In this document: positions 1 to 6,513 of the stretch, one piece after another
Numbering within the stretch: position 1 is the first letter of the stretch
How the letters are laid out: each line of letters opens with the position of its first letter
Assembly (NCBI GenBank): GCA_025355705.1
Contig: JANXZD010000023.1
Location: 1-8,040 of the forward strand
Source of the DNA: Bacteroidota bacterium
Lineage (GTDB): Bacteria; Bacteroidota; Ignavibacteria; UBA10030; UBA8401
DNA: 8,040 nt
Direction of reading: 5' to 3'
The notes under the pieces: generated by a model
Told to the model about the DNA's origin: nothing
The model's input: the letters and a program-made list of their open reading frames with translations, nothing else
Database searches by the model: none
Made by a program: the position numbers and the translations under genes

Positions 1-700
1 GCGTCTTTAATTCTTGTTGTAATTTTGAATGTTCGTAGATATCATCATACCCGAGCGGCTGTTCGATCAAGAGTAATTTGGCATCTTCCATTTGTTGAAA
101 AATACCGATATCGCTCAATTTGTACGCGGAGTTTGCATCCACCTGAAGAAGAATTTCAGGATATGCTTTGCGAATTGCTTTTACTAATTCAACATCCCTT
201 CCGGGAGCAATTTTAATTTTGATTCGTTGATATCCTTCGCGAAGATATCCTTCCACTTTTTGGACCAAAACAGAAGGTGATGATTGAAGTCCGATGCTTA
301 CACCAACATCAATTCTCTTTCTTATTCCGCCAAGTGCAGTTGAAAGAGAGATGTTCTTTGATTTTGCAAACATATCCCATAACGCAGCTTCCAATCCCGC
401 TTTCGCCATTCGGTGTCCGCGAACGCGATCCCACAGTTCGATTGCTTGATCGACCGAAGAAAGTTGTTTTCCCAAAATATCCGGAACAAGAAAATCTTTC
501 AGGATATGCCAGGCGGTATCCACGGTTTCGTAAGAATAGAACGGTGTTCCTTCGGCAACCGATTCACCCCAGCCAGTGATCCCCTCAGCATCGACACGGA
601 CAATGATATGTTCTTCATGCGTTTCAATTCCCATTGATGTTTCAAATGGAGCGATCAATTCTAGTTTGACATGCCGTAATTCTATTCTATCTATTTTCAT
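1..700 (-). CDS. menC: o-succinylbenzoate synthase / N-acylamino acid racemase-type enzyme, 3' end outside window
   Basis: Reading the reverse strand from the ATG at 700 gives 233 uninterrupted codons that run off the left edge; family members are about 370 aa, so the C-terminal third is missing. The N-terminal capping domain (about residues 1-120) carries the subgroup phrases GWGE (43-46) and GHRMAKAGLEAALWD (95-109). The barrel then shows the KxK catalytic lysines K161 and K163 (RIKIKI), the metal ligand D188 (VDANSAY) and the metal ligand E213 (IEQPL). The third ligand and the opposite lysine lie beyond the window. The family dehydrates SHCHC to o-succinylbenzoate in cytoplasmic menaquinone synthesis, and some members instead, or also, racemise N-acylamino acids. 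Sequence alone does not separate these two activities here. The mutase upstream is cut off by a terminator, so the gene probably uses its own promoter (TATAAT at 730-735). Its ribosome-binding site is weak. Confidence 0.85.
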   Translation of the reverse strand, partial: MKIDRIELRHVKLELIAPFETSMGIETHEEHIIVRVDAEGITGWGESVAEGTPFYSYETVDTAWHILKDFLVPDILGKQLSSVDQAIELWDRVRGHRMAKAGLEAALWDMFAKSKNISLSTALGGIRKRIDVGVSIGLQSSPSVLVQKVEGYLREGYQRIKIKIAPGRDVELVKAIRKAYPEILLQVDANSAYKLSDIGIFQQMEDAKLLLIEQPLGYDDIYEHSKLQQELKT

Positions 701-729
701 ATTTGTCTCAGTTACGTTTACTAACCGAA

Positions 730-758
730 ATTATACCGAATAAAAAAAGCCAATTATC
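730..758 (-). promoter_or_regulatory. candidate promoter of the menC-like gene
   Basis: On the minus strand a perfect TATAAT (730-735) lies 29 bases upstream of the ATG. At the usual 17-base spacing the -35 position (753-758) reads GATAAT, which is a poor match. The spacer contains a run of seven T. The -10 element is convincing by itself, and its position downstream of the mutase terminator supports independent transcription. The assignment is by inspection only. Confidence 0.4.
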
Positions 759-772
759 ATTCCGGCGTGTTT

Positions 773-805
773 TTATCGGGAATCCATCATAGGGATACCC
801 GATAA
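773..805. repeat. perfect inverted repeat TTATCGGG/CCCGATAA upstream of the menC-like gene
   Basis: TTATCGGG (773-780) is the exact reverse complement of CCCGATAA (798-805). Inside it, ATCC (782-785) pairs with GGAT (793-796) after one A/A mismatch, leaving a seven-base loop. No T-tract follows on either strand, so it is not a typical intrinsic terminator. It lies between the mutase terminator and the menC-like promoter and could be an operator or an RNA structure. Confidence 0.6.
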
Positions 806-845
806 GAGTAATCAGTTACGACAGTTTTTTAATAAAGAGATGTTT

Positions 846-880
846 AAAACAACAATCGGCAGGTTGCTTTGCCTGCCGAT
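846..880 (-). terminator. intrinsic terminator of the phosphohexomutase gene
   Basis: On the minus strand, just after the mutase stop codon (886), a perfect 9-bp stem ATCGGCAGG/CCTGCCGAT (872-880 with 855-863) encloses an 8-base loop. It is followed by the T-rich tail TGTTGTTTT (846-854). The stem is GC-rich, and stem, tail and distance from the stop codon all fit Rho-independent termination. Confidence 0.8.
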
Positions 881-885
881 CATTT

Positions 886-2289
886 TCATTTTACTGATGT
901 TGCTGCTTTCAACATTTGCTGTACTATTTTCGGAGAACTTGCTTCCGCATAGAATCGAATCAGCGGCTCTGTTCCCGAAGATCTGACAAGGATCCACCCG
1001 TCTTTTGTATAGGCTTTGACTCCATCAGTCATATCAAATTTGACCGTTTTGAATGGTCCAAATTTCTTCGGCTTCGATTGATAGAACTTCATCACTTTTT
1101 CTTTTTGTTCATTGGTAAGATGAGCATCGATTCTTCCAAAATGATGTTCGCCAAATTCATCGAACAATTCTTTCACCAATTGGCTTAATTTCATTCTTCG
1201 TACTGCCATTACTTCGGCGAGAAGGAATCCGATAAAGATACCGTCGCGTTCCGGAAGATGTCCTTTTACCGCGATACCGCCGCTTTCTTCGCCCGCAATA
1301 ATGATGTCTTTTTCAGTCATCAACCGGCAGAGATACTTGAAACCAACTGCTGTTTCGTACAGACGGACATTATAATGATCGCACATCTTTACGATGATCT
1401 CGCTGACCGAAAGTGATTTTGCCACCGCTCCGCGGTAATGTTTTCGCTCAATAAGATATTTTAATAGAATTGCAAAGATACGATGTGAATCAACAAAATT
1501 TCCTTTTTCATCTACTGCGCCGATACGGTCTGCATCACCGTCGGTCGCAAAACCGAAATGATATTTTCCCGCGCGGACTTCGATGCTCAATTCTTCAACA
1601 TTTTGCGGCAACGGTTCCGGATTCGTGGTTCCGAATGATGGATTATACTCACTGCGGATCGTACCAATCTTTGGCAGAAACAACTCAGGAATTCCCATCC
1701 CGGCGCCATACATTGCATCGTGCATTATTTTTATCTTTACACTTTTGATCAGATCGAATTCGATCTTGGTTTGAAGATCGGCAACGTAGATCTTAGTCAG
1801 ATCGATGTATTGAATAGTTTTGCTTTTCACAAGCTCATCAAAGGATTTCAATTCGATTGGCAGCTCAACAACATCTTGCAATGGAGCAAGCTCCTTCTCA
1901 ACTTCGGTGACCATTTCAGGATGCGCCGGTCCGCCAAAATCTCCTTTGATCTTGAATCCATTATATTTTGCGGGATTATGACTTGCGGTAATCACAATTC
2001 CGCCTGCCGCTTTTTTTCTCACCACTCCGAGTGATACCATTTGTGTCGGGGAGATTTTTTCTGACAGCAGCACTTTCACTCCGATTGAAGCAATCACCTG
2101 TGCTGCACATTGGGCGAATTCTTTCGATAAAAAACGCGCGTCGTATCCGATGACAATTCCATTCTTTGCTAGTTTATGTTTTGCAAAATAGCGTCCGGTT
2201 GCAAGTGCAACTTTTTGAACGCCGGCGAATGTAAAATCTTCTGCAATGACTCCGCGCCAGCCGTCTGTTCCGAATTTAATGTGTGCCAT
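886..2289 (-). CDS. phosphoglucomutase/phosphomannomutase (alpha-D-phosphohexomutase family)
   Basis: This complete 467-aa enzyme of the alpha-D-phosphohexomutase superfamily moves phosphate between C1 and C6 of glucose- or mannose-phosphate through a phosphoserine and a bisphosphorylated intermediate in the cytoplasm. All four signature sites are present in order: the N-terminal FGTDGWRG (6-13), the catalytic loop TASHNP with phosphoserine S103, the Mg-binding loop DGDADR (250-255), the sugar-binding loop GEESGG (333-338) and the phosphate-binding RSSGTEP (436-442). Length is normal for the family. The start is fixed by the conserved N-terminus (MAHIKFGTDGW), although no Shine-Dalgarno sequence precedes it and a promoter lies only 20-47 bases upstream. 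The enzyme would supply sugar phosphates for glycogen, envelope polysaccharide or nucleotide sugars. Substrate preference (glucose, mannose or glucosamine) cannot be read from these motifs, so I leave the symbol empty. Confidence 0.93.
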   Translation of the reverse strand: MAHIKFGTDGWRGVIAEDFTFAGVQKVALATGRYFAKHKLAKNGIVIGYDARFLSKEFAQCAAQVIASIGVKVLLSEKISPTQMVSLGVVRKKAAGGIVITASHNPAKYNGFKIKGDFGGPAHPEMVTEVEKELAPLQDVVELPIELKSFDELVKSKTIQYIDLTKIYVADLQTKIEFDLIKSVKIKIMHDAMYGAGMGIPELFLPKIGTIRSEYNPSFGTTNPEPLPQNVEELSIEVRAGKYHFGFATDGDADRIGAVDEKGNFVDSHRIFAILLKYLIERKHYRGAVAKSLSVSEIIVKMCDHYNVRLYETAVGFKYLCRLMTEKDIIIAGEESGGIAVKGHLPERDGIFIGFLLAEVMAVRRMKLSQLVKELFDEFGEHHFGRIDAHLTNEQKEKVMKFYQSKPKKFGPFKTVKFDMTDGVKAYTKDGWILVRSSGTEPLIRFYAEASSPKIVQQMLKAATSVK

Positions 2290-2308
2290 AGATTATTAGA
2301 TTGGTATA

Positions 2309-2336
2309 GTTATAAGGATGAATGGTGAAAATTCAA
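2309..2336 (-). promoter_or_regulatory. candidate promoter of the phosphohexomutase gene
   Basis: On the minus strand TTGAAT (2331-2336) and TATAAC (2309-2314) are separated by 16 bases and match the sigma-70 consensus at four and five of six positions. Transcription would begin near 2302, leaving a leader of only about 13 bases before the ATG at 2289, with no purine-rich ribosome-binding site in it. Confidence 0.45.
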
Positions 2337-2544
2337 AAATGATGAAACGAGTTCACGTCGTTCACTGAATCTTGCTTTGTGCCGAGGAATGAAAAATATT
2401 TCAGGATGACCATTGTTATTGAACAATAAGCGAAGTCGTGAATAGTACAAAACTAATCCGGTATTAACCAAAATATACTAAATTTTGCAGATGGAAAAAA
2501 GAGCGAAAAAGTGTTGTTACCACTGTCTATTTCTGCCGGAGAAC

Positions 2545-2590
2545 AAAATAAAAAAGCCGCAGACCACAGAATCATCTGTGTATCCACGGC
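2545..2590 (-). terminator. intrinsic terminator of enolase
   Basis: Sixteen bases after the enolase stop codon the minus strand forms a hairpin. The outer stem is GCCG/CGGC (2587-2590 with 2556-2559) and the inner stem CACAG/CTGTG, joined by a mix of regular and G-U pairs with one bulge. It is followed directly by TTTTTTATTTT (2545-2555). The plus strand also runs into TTTTT after the hairpin, but no plus-strand gene needs it. Confidence 0.85.
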
Positions 2591-2606
2591 TGATGTTTTT
2601 ATGCAA

Positions 2607-3920
<1,314 letters not shown>

Positions 3921-4100
3921 TTACGTTATGGTTCGATTGTTGTTTTGATTAAAACTGATTGAATTTCGTCAAAATTTGATAAAAAGGAAAGAGAATAATC
4001 TCTTGAGACGTGAAAGAAAAATAGCAATCTCAAAACACTTAACCTCTTTTTATCCAAATACAATGCTCCTTATTGTAAATTTGTTTTTTATTCATGTCCC

Positions 4101-4129
4101 TTGACTGTTTTAAAGAGAAAGTGTAGGTT
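4101..4129 (+). promoter_or_regulatory. candidate promoter of the plus-strand cluster
   Basis: TTGACT (4101-4106) matches the -35 consensus at five of six positions. It is separated by 17 bases from TAGGTT (4124-4129), a weak -10. The DUF1761-like gene has the same layout (TTGATA, 17 bases, TAGTTT), which adds some support. Confidence 0.35.
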
Positions 4130-4144
4130 GCACAACAATATTAC

Positions 4145-4149
4145 GGAGG
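4145..4149 (+). promoter_or_regulatory. strong ribosome-binding site that decides the start at 4155
   Basis: GGAGG lies five bases before the ATG at 4155. It lies inside the longer reading frame that opens at 4101. The signal peptide also begins exactly at 4155, so the upstream extension is not translated. Confidence 0.85.
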
Positions 4150-4154
4150 TTCTT

Positions 4155-4760
4155 ATGAAATATTTCTTACTCGCAATCACATTTGTATTTTGTTCTTTAC
4201 AGATCACCGCTCAATCTAATCCACAAACCCAAACTGCTTCGTTAAAGATCATCAATTTCAAAAAATTGCAGGAATTTCTTCCTGTAAAAGCACCGGAAGG
4301 TTTTACACGGCAAAAACCAAAAGGACAAACGATGTCCTCGTCTGGTATATCCACTTCAAATGCTTCGGTTGAATTCACGGCTCAAAAAAAAATAAAAGAA
4401 CTGCAAACAATGGATGATGGAAAGAAGGACTCTGTAGATGTTGATGTTACGTGGACGACGACGATCGAAATTGCAGATTATGCCGGTATGGGTGAAGGAA
4501 TGTCTGCATCATTACAAATGATTGCAGGTATGGAGTTTGAAAATGAAACAGAGAGCGGTCACGAAAAGTCTGTTACATTTAAAAACTACAAAGGGATAGA
4601 AAAAATTTCTTCCGGAGAAAATTCCTGCTCCTGTTCAATTCAACTTGTTATCGGAAATCGTTTTCTTGTGAATGCCAATGGAAATGGCTTTGCCGATGTT
4701 TTAATGCTTCAATCGCTTCTCAGCACGATGGATCTGAAAAAATTGGAAGAGACGAAATAA
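4155..4760 (+). CDS. small exported protein of unknown function
   Basis: I do not recognise this 201-aa protein with certainty. It opens with a clear signal peptide (MKYFLLAITFVFCSLQITAQ, cleavage near residue 19-20), so the mature part of about 180 residues should be periplasmic or outside the cell. No lipobox cysteine is present; C13 lies inside the hydrophobic core. The mature protein contains FLPVKAPEGFTRQKPKG (41-57), a Ser-rich stretch, a Lys-rich segment, a beta-like strand TTTIEIADYAG (101-111), a Met-rich helix (112-127) and a CxC pair (C158, C160). It has no membrane segment after the signal. From memory it faintly resembles small exported proteins of Ignavibacteria-type genomes with an FLP..GF..KP opening, but I hold this loosely. 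Its stop overlaps the start of the oxidoreductase by one base, so the two are co-translated. Confidence 0.8.
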   Translation: MKYFLLAITFVFCSLQITAQSNPQTQTASLKIINFKKLQEFLPVKAPEGFTRQKPKGQTMSSSGISTSNASVEFTAQKKIKELQTMDDGKKDSVDVDVTWTTTIEIADYAGMGEGMSASLQMIAGMEFENETESGHEKSVTFKNYKGIEKISSGENSCSCSIQLVIGNRFLVNANGNGFADVLMLQSLLSTMDLKKLEETK

Positions 4761-5377
4761 TGAAAGTACTGCTTCTTGGCGCAACCGGACTGGTTGGCAG
4801 TGAATGTTTGCAATTATTGCTCGAAGAGAACAGCGTATCTGAAATCAGAATATTCTCCCGCTCCAAAATTTCGCAGACAGATAAAAAAATTACCGCTATT
4901 GTATCACCGTTCAGTGAAATGAATGATTATGGATCATTCTTTACAGTCGATGCAGTTCTTTGCGCACTTGGCACAACGATCAAAAAAGCAGGTTCACAGC
5001 AAGCATTCCGTCTTGTCGATTATGATTACCCTTTAACTGCAGCACAGATTGCAAAACGGAATGGTGCACACCATTATCTATTGGTCAGTGCTCTTGGTGC
5101 AAACGCTCATTCAGCCGTGTTCTATAATCGGGTAAAAGGTGAATTAGAAAATGCAATCCTTGATCTTTCGTTCGAAAGAACAACAATCATCCGTCCATCG
5201 TTATTGCTGGGCAAGAGAAAAGAATTTCGTTTTGCAGAACAAATCGCTCAACTACTTACTCCTTTGTTCCCAAAGAAATACAAGCCGGTGCAGGCGTCAT
5301 CCGTAGCACAAACTCTCGTGAAACAATTGTTCACTACGCGTTCGGGAAAAACGATAATTGAATCACGCGATATCTGA
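4760..5377 (+). CDS. NAD(P)-binding atypical short-chain dehydrogenase (YraR/HTATIP2-like)
   Basis: This complete 205-aa Rossmann-fold protein opens directly with the dinucleotide-binding motif GATGLVG (7-13), followed by a basic residue after strand two (R30/R34) that may favour NADP. The phrase CALGTTIKKAGS (68-79) is typical of the small atypical SDR group that includes YraR and the HTATIP2/TIP30 proteins. A catalytic set is visible: S110 (LVSALG), Y122 and K126 (YNRVK), then IIRPSLLLG (143-151), the usual PxxLLG turn near the C-terminus. It is cytoplasmic and its substrate is unknown. The ATG overlaps the preceding TAA (TAATG at 4758-4762), and only a weak GGAAGAG (4745-4751) precedes it, so translation is probably coupled to the exported-protein gene. 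The pairing of a cytoplasmic reductase with an exported protein does not suggest an obvious joint job. Confidence 0.85.
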   Translation: MKVLLLGATGLVGSECLQLLLEENSVSEIRIFSRSKISQTDKKITAIVSPFSEMNDYGSFFTVDAVLCALGTTIKKAGSQQAFRLVDYDYPLTAAQIAKRNGAHHYLLVSALGANAHSAVFYNRVKGELENAILDLSFERTTIIRPSLLLGKRKEFRFAEQIAQLLTPLFPKKYKPVQASSVAQTLVKQLFTTRSGKTIIESRDI

Positions 5378-5409
5378 AATTATTGGTGTGTGATGATATT
5401 GATGATGCT

Positions 5410-5438
5410 TTGATAAACATTGAATTTCGCTGTAGTTT
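5410..5438 (+). promoter_or_regulatory. candidate promoter of the DUF1761-like gene
   Basis: TTGATA (5410-5415) and TAGTTT (5433-5438) are 17 bases apart in the 95-base gap after the oxidoreductase. No terminator hairpin lies in that gap, so read-through from the cluster promoter is also likely. Confidence 0.35.
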
Positions 5439-5472
5439 CAGCAACTATTTTATTCACCATTAGGGAGGTTGT

Positions 5473-5904
5473 ATGGATGTTAAGATCAATTATGTTGCAG
5501 TCTTTGTTGCGGCTCTTGCGATGTTCCTTTTCGGATGGGCATGGTATATGACGTTTGGTACGATATGGATGACCTATACGGGAATGACAATGGAAATGGC
5601 TGAAAAAATGTCTGGTCTTGATATAGCAAAATCGTACGGCGGATCGTTTGTTGCTTATCTTATTTTATTCTATTGCCTTTCCCTTGTCAATCATGCATTT
5701 CAAGTGAAAGATATCAAAGGTGGTGCAATGTCTGGATTCTGGTCGTGGCTTGGGTTCACTGCTACCGCTTTATTTGTTTCGTATTCATATCAAGGAAAAG
5801 CGTTCGGTTTATTTCTGATCGACGGCGGTTATTGGCTCATTGGAATGGTTGTCGGCGGAATGATTCTTGCGAAAATGCAAAAAAAGGAAACACCATCCAC
5901 ATGA
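5473..5904 (+). CDS. DUF1761-like small integral membrane protein
   Basis: This is a 143-aa hydrophobic protein with four predicted membrane helices at about 6-25, 57-74, 87-105 and 116-133, and a lysine-rich C-terminal tail (AKMQKKE) that should lie in the cytoplasm. The GWAWYMTFGTIWM segment (21-33) after helix one, the Ser/Gly-rich helix three (GFWSWLGFTATAL) and the final LFLIDGGYWLIG (113-124) fit the DUF1761 family as I know it. No biochemical role is established for that family to my knowledge. A strong ribosome-binding site GGGAGG (5463-5468) four bases before the ATG fixes the start. The gene follows the oxidoreductase by 95 bases and may share its transcript or use its own weak promoter. 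A hairpin terminator follows the stop codon closely. Confidence 0.85.
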   Translation: MDVKINYVAVFVAALAMFLFGWAWYMTFGTIWMTYTGMTMEMAEKMSGLDIAKSYGGSFVAYLILFYCLSLVNHAFQVKDIKGGAMSGFWSWLGFTATALFVSYSYQGKAFGLFLIDGGYWLIGMVVGGMILAKMQKKETPST

Positions 5905-5911
5905 TATGGAA

Positions 5912-5960
5912 TTACCAATCCGGTTGTTCTAATCAATCGGATTGGTAAACTTATGATTTT
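5912..5960 (+). terminator. hairpin terminator between convergent genes
   Basis: TTACCAATCCG (5912-5922) pairs perfectly with CGGATTGGTAA (5938-5948), 11 bp. The stem can extend inward by a G-U pair and TTG/CAA, leaving a seven-base loop. On the plus strand a T-rich but interrupted tail follows (TTATGATTTTATTT). On the minus strand no T-tract follows, so it is best assigned to the DUF1761-like gene. It fills most of the 54-base gap between the two convergent stop codons. Confidence 0.7.
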
Positions 5961-6513
5961 ATTTCTTTGGTAATCCCGTGTCAGGATCAAACTCTATTTT
6001 TATATCTTCTTTAATTGGCAACCCAGTCATGGGATCTATTATTGGTGGCGATTTTTTTCGGTTTTGGTTATCTTCGGTGAATACTATAATATCCCCTTCA
6101 GCTGTAAATGATTTTAGATCGGTAAATAGGGGTTCAAAAATAAATAAAATTAATGGTGGAAAAATAAATACGCCCCCGATTCCGATTATAACAGGAAGGG
6201 CAGCATCGGTCGCATGAATATTTCCTTCTATTGAAAGATTAATGATCGCGTCACCGGGAGTCTTCTTTAACTCCTTTGCAAGCATGGAAGTAATATCAGG
6301 AAGTCCGCCTCCCCACAATCGTTTAATGAACAACGATGAACGATCTTGTTCAATGGTGAAATGTCTGAGTACCGTATAAGCTCTGCCAGCGTGCGATGTC
6401 ATCGAGACAGGAACATCGATCCCTTGAGCGGTAAATCCTATCTCCATCATACAACCCTGAAACATCAGCATGACGAACAAATAAACCAAAAAAAATTTTA
6501 TTGAGTGTACCAT
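5959..6513 (-). CDS. putative lipoprotein with C-terminal DPxTGLP repeats
   Basis: I do not recognise the family of this 184-aa protein. The N-terminus has a hydrophobic signal (FFLVYLFVMLMFQGC) ending at C21 after Q-G, a plausible though not ideal lipobox because F occupies the usual leucine position. The central part (about 30-105) is soluble and contains GGGLPDITSMLAKELKKTPGDAIINLS (68-94). Residues 107-130 form a strongly hydrophobic segment with PP in the middle, which could be a membrane hairpin. The tail carries two copies of a short motif, DPMTGLPIK (160-168) and DPDTGLPKK (176-184), the second ending the protein. The ATG follows the TAA of the upstream gene with no gap, and GGAGG is 15 bases away, so expression probably depends on coupling with that gene. 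The pair likely acts together in the cell envelope. Confidence 0.8.
   Translation of the reverse strand: MVHSIKFFLVYLFVMLMFQGCMMEIGFTAQGIDVPVSMTSHAGRAYTVLRHFTIEQDRSSLFIKRLWGGGLPDITSMLAKELKKTPGDAIINLSIEGNIHATDAALPVIIGIGGVFIFPPLILFIFEPLFTDLKSFTAEGDIIVFTEDNQNRKKSPPIIDPMTGLPIKEDIKIEFDPDTGLPKK

Larger units (their letters stand above)
2290..2606. other. intergenic region between enolase and the mutase
   Basis: These 317 bases hold no credible gene. At the enolase end is an intrinsic terminator (2545-2590) and at the mutase end a promoter (2309-2336). Between them, 2352-2442 is bounded by the short inverted repeat TTCACG (2352-2357) / CGTGAA (2437-2442). It also contains TTGTT..AACAA (2414-2427) and a stretch, GTCATCCTGAAATATTTTTC when read on the minus strand (2391-2410), that looks like dispersed intergenic repeats seen in many genomes. 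From 2446 to 2544 I see nothing recognisable. Confidence 0.6.

Noticed and set aside
1470..2034. Several overlapping plus-strand frames of 60-104 codons
   Set aside because: They are antisense to the fully conserved mutase and have no domain or ribosome-binding site of their own.
4003..4033. Inverted repeat TTGAGA/TCTCAA as an operator in the divergent region
   Set aside because: Six bases with a 19-base gap in low-complexity GAGA/TCTC sequence is easily chance; recorded only in the intergenic entry.
4101..4154. N-terminal extension of the exported protein by 18 codons
   Set aside because: It begins at a TTG that overlaps the candidate -35 box, places GGAGG inside the coding region, and would bury the signal peptide.
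5912..5948. Hairpin as an attachment site or transposon end
   Set aside because: It sits between two convergent stop codons and is followed by a T-rich stretch; a terminator explains it fully, and there is no integrase or target duplication.
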